From Bacteroidales bacterium (GTDB lineage: Bacteria > Bacteroidota > Bacteroidia > Bacteroidales > WCHB1-69), in the NCBI GenBank assembly GCA_017527945.1, contig JAFXPL010000141.1, positions 1-21,340 on the forward strand: DNA of 21,340 nt, written 5' to 3'. How positions within the stretch are numbered: the stretch's first letter is position 1; every line of letters starts with the position of its first letter. Below are positions 20,872 to 21,340 of the stretch, in pieces. Made by a program: the position numbers and the translations under genes. The notes under the pieces were generated by a model. The model had not been told where the DNA came from and searched no databases. It saw nothing but the letters and a program-made list of their open reading frames with translations.

Positions 20872-21340
20872 TCAAATAAAAGATACGATTTCCTTTGTGT
20901 CTAATCCGGTCATTTTCGCGATGGCTGCGGGGTCGAGGCCGGCCGCGTAGAGGTTTCGGACAAGGCTGCGCCGTTCTTCTTCACGCCCTTGTTGCAGGCC
21001 TTTTTGCAGCCCTTCATCGTGTCCTTTTTGCAGCCCTTGTTCCAAACCTTGCTGCAACCCTTGTTCCAAACCTTGCTGCAACCCTTCTTCACGCCCTTGT
21101 TGCAAACCTTGTTGCAGCCCTTCCTCGCGTCCTTGCTTCAGGCCTTTCTCCAGTCCCCGTTCCTCGCCTATTTTCTCCCCCTCGTCCCGTCCGATGCCCT
21201 TCCAGGTGGCCTCCACGCTGACGCCGTCCCAGTATCTGTCGTAAAGGTACTCCTCCGCTTTGTTGTAGTTGATGACCTCCAGCAGTTTGACGGCCTTGGC
21301 GATGTCGGGGTCGGCGAGGAGTTCCGGCGCGGGTGTCCTC
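20872..21340 (-). CDS. Rpn-family PD-(D/E)XK nuclease/transposase, C-terminal part
   Basis: A gene entering from the right edge; only its last 155 or so codons are in the window, so the nuclease domain is outside. The visible part begins ELLADPDIAKAVKLLEVINY and YNKAEEYLYDRYWDG, the end of the region typical of Bacteroidota Rpn/PD-(D/E)XK transposase-like proteins. About 15 consecutive four-residue units follow (GLEK, GLKQ, GREE, GLQQ and so on), and then the common C-terminal mini-domain LVRNLYAAGLDPAAIAKMTG. In the DNA a 24-bp unit is repeated exactly at 21037-21060 and 21061-21084. Rpn proteins are linked to recombination and mobile DNA. The GTG at 21216 is not the true start, since the frame stays open to the edge. 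Confidence 0.85.
   Translation of the reverse strand, partial: RTPAPELLADPDIAKAVKLLEVINYNKAEEYLYDRYWDGVSVEATWKGIGRDEGEKIGEERGLEKGLKQGREEGLQQGLQQGREEGLQQGLEQGLQQGLEQGLQKGHDEGLQKGLQQGREEERRSLVRNLYAAGLDPAAIAKMTGLDTKEIVSFI

Noticed and set aside
1..21340. tRNA, rRNA or riboswitch in the spacers, including the thiL upstream region (TPP riboswitch)
   Set aside because: The spacers were read by eye and no cloverleaf, rRNA or TPP-type core was seen; the thiL leader is far too short for a riboswitch.

Overview
The window looks like a chromosomal segment of a Bacteroidales bacterium (Bacteroidota). The evidence is six good matches to the Bacteroidota -7 promoter element TAnnTTTG, most extended to TTTGCCG, the near absence of Shine-Dalgarno sequences, and gene families typical of the phylum (long-insert-type IspG, TlpA-like lipoprotein/thioredoxin, LytS/LytTR pair, Rpn/PD-(D/E)XK nuclease). 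Core genes are moderately GC-rich. The first 2.4 kb is different in texture: AT-rich small genes of unknown function between two repeat arrays. The precise species cannot be told from the sequence.

Region 1-2400 (accessory): a 144-bp repeat occurs twice exactly in its 83-bp core and once in decayed form (1-411). Two palindromes follow, then two unrecognised AT-rich genes (785-1189, which seems to hold two related helix-turn-helix modules, and 1255-1593). Next is an 846-bp gene-free stretch with a 15-bp tandem repeat, three strong hairpins and a six-copy array of 61-63 bp units (1839-2182). A minus-strand terminator lies to its left and an orphan terminator to its right, so the array may be transcribed as an RNA. 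This is the least explained part of the window.

Region 2400-10200 (housekeeping, all plus strand): a secreted TlpA-family thioredoxin protein, NADP-type glutamate dehydrogenase (gdhA), thiamine-phosphate kinase (thiL), IspG of the MEP isoprenoid pathway, TsaD for tRNA t6A, and a DUF2461 protein. The spacers carry two kinds of repeats: short GTTTAG/GATTAG or TTTGAAC-type tandems, which often contain the stop codon of the gene before, and hairpin-rich palindromic elements on both sides of ispG.

Region 10200-16530 (envelope): a hot-dog dehydratase-like protein overlaps a GT2 glycosyltransferase by four bases, a pair reminiscent of aryl-polyene-type lipid clusters. Then comes a tripartite exporter: TolC-like outer membrane channel, HlyD-like adaptor and two paralogous ABC-2 membrane proteins, but no ATPase. 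The two permeases share one reading frame, separated by a single TAA, and the second lacks a conventional start codon where its N-terminus should begin.

Region 16530-21340: a GT4 glycosyltransferase driven from a promoter inside the end of the second permease, a LytS-type sensor kinase with its LytTR response regulator, glycerate kinase with its own promoter, and, convergent on the minus strand, the C-terminal part of an Rpn-family nuclease whose tail is a long run of four-residue glycine repeats.
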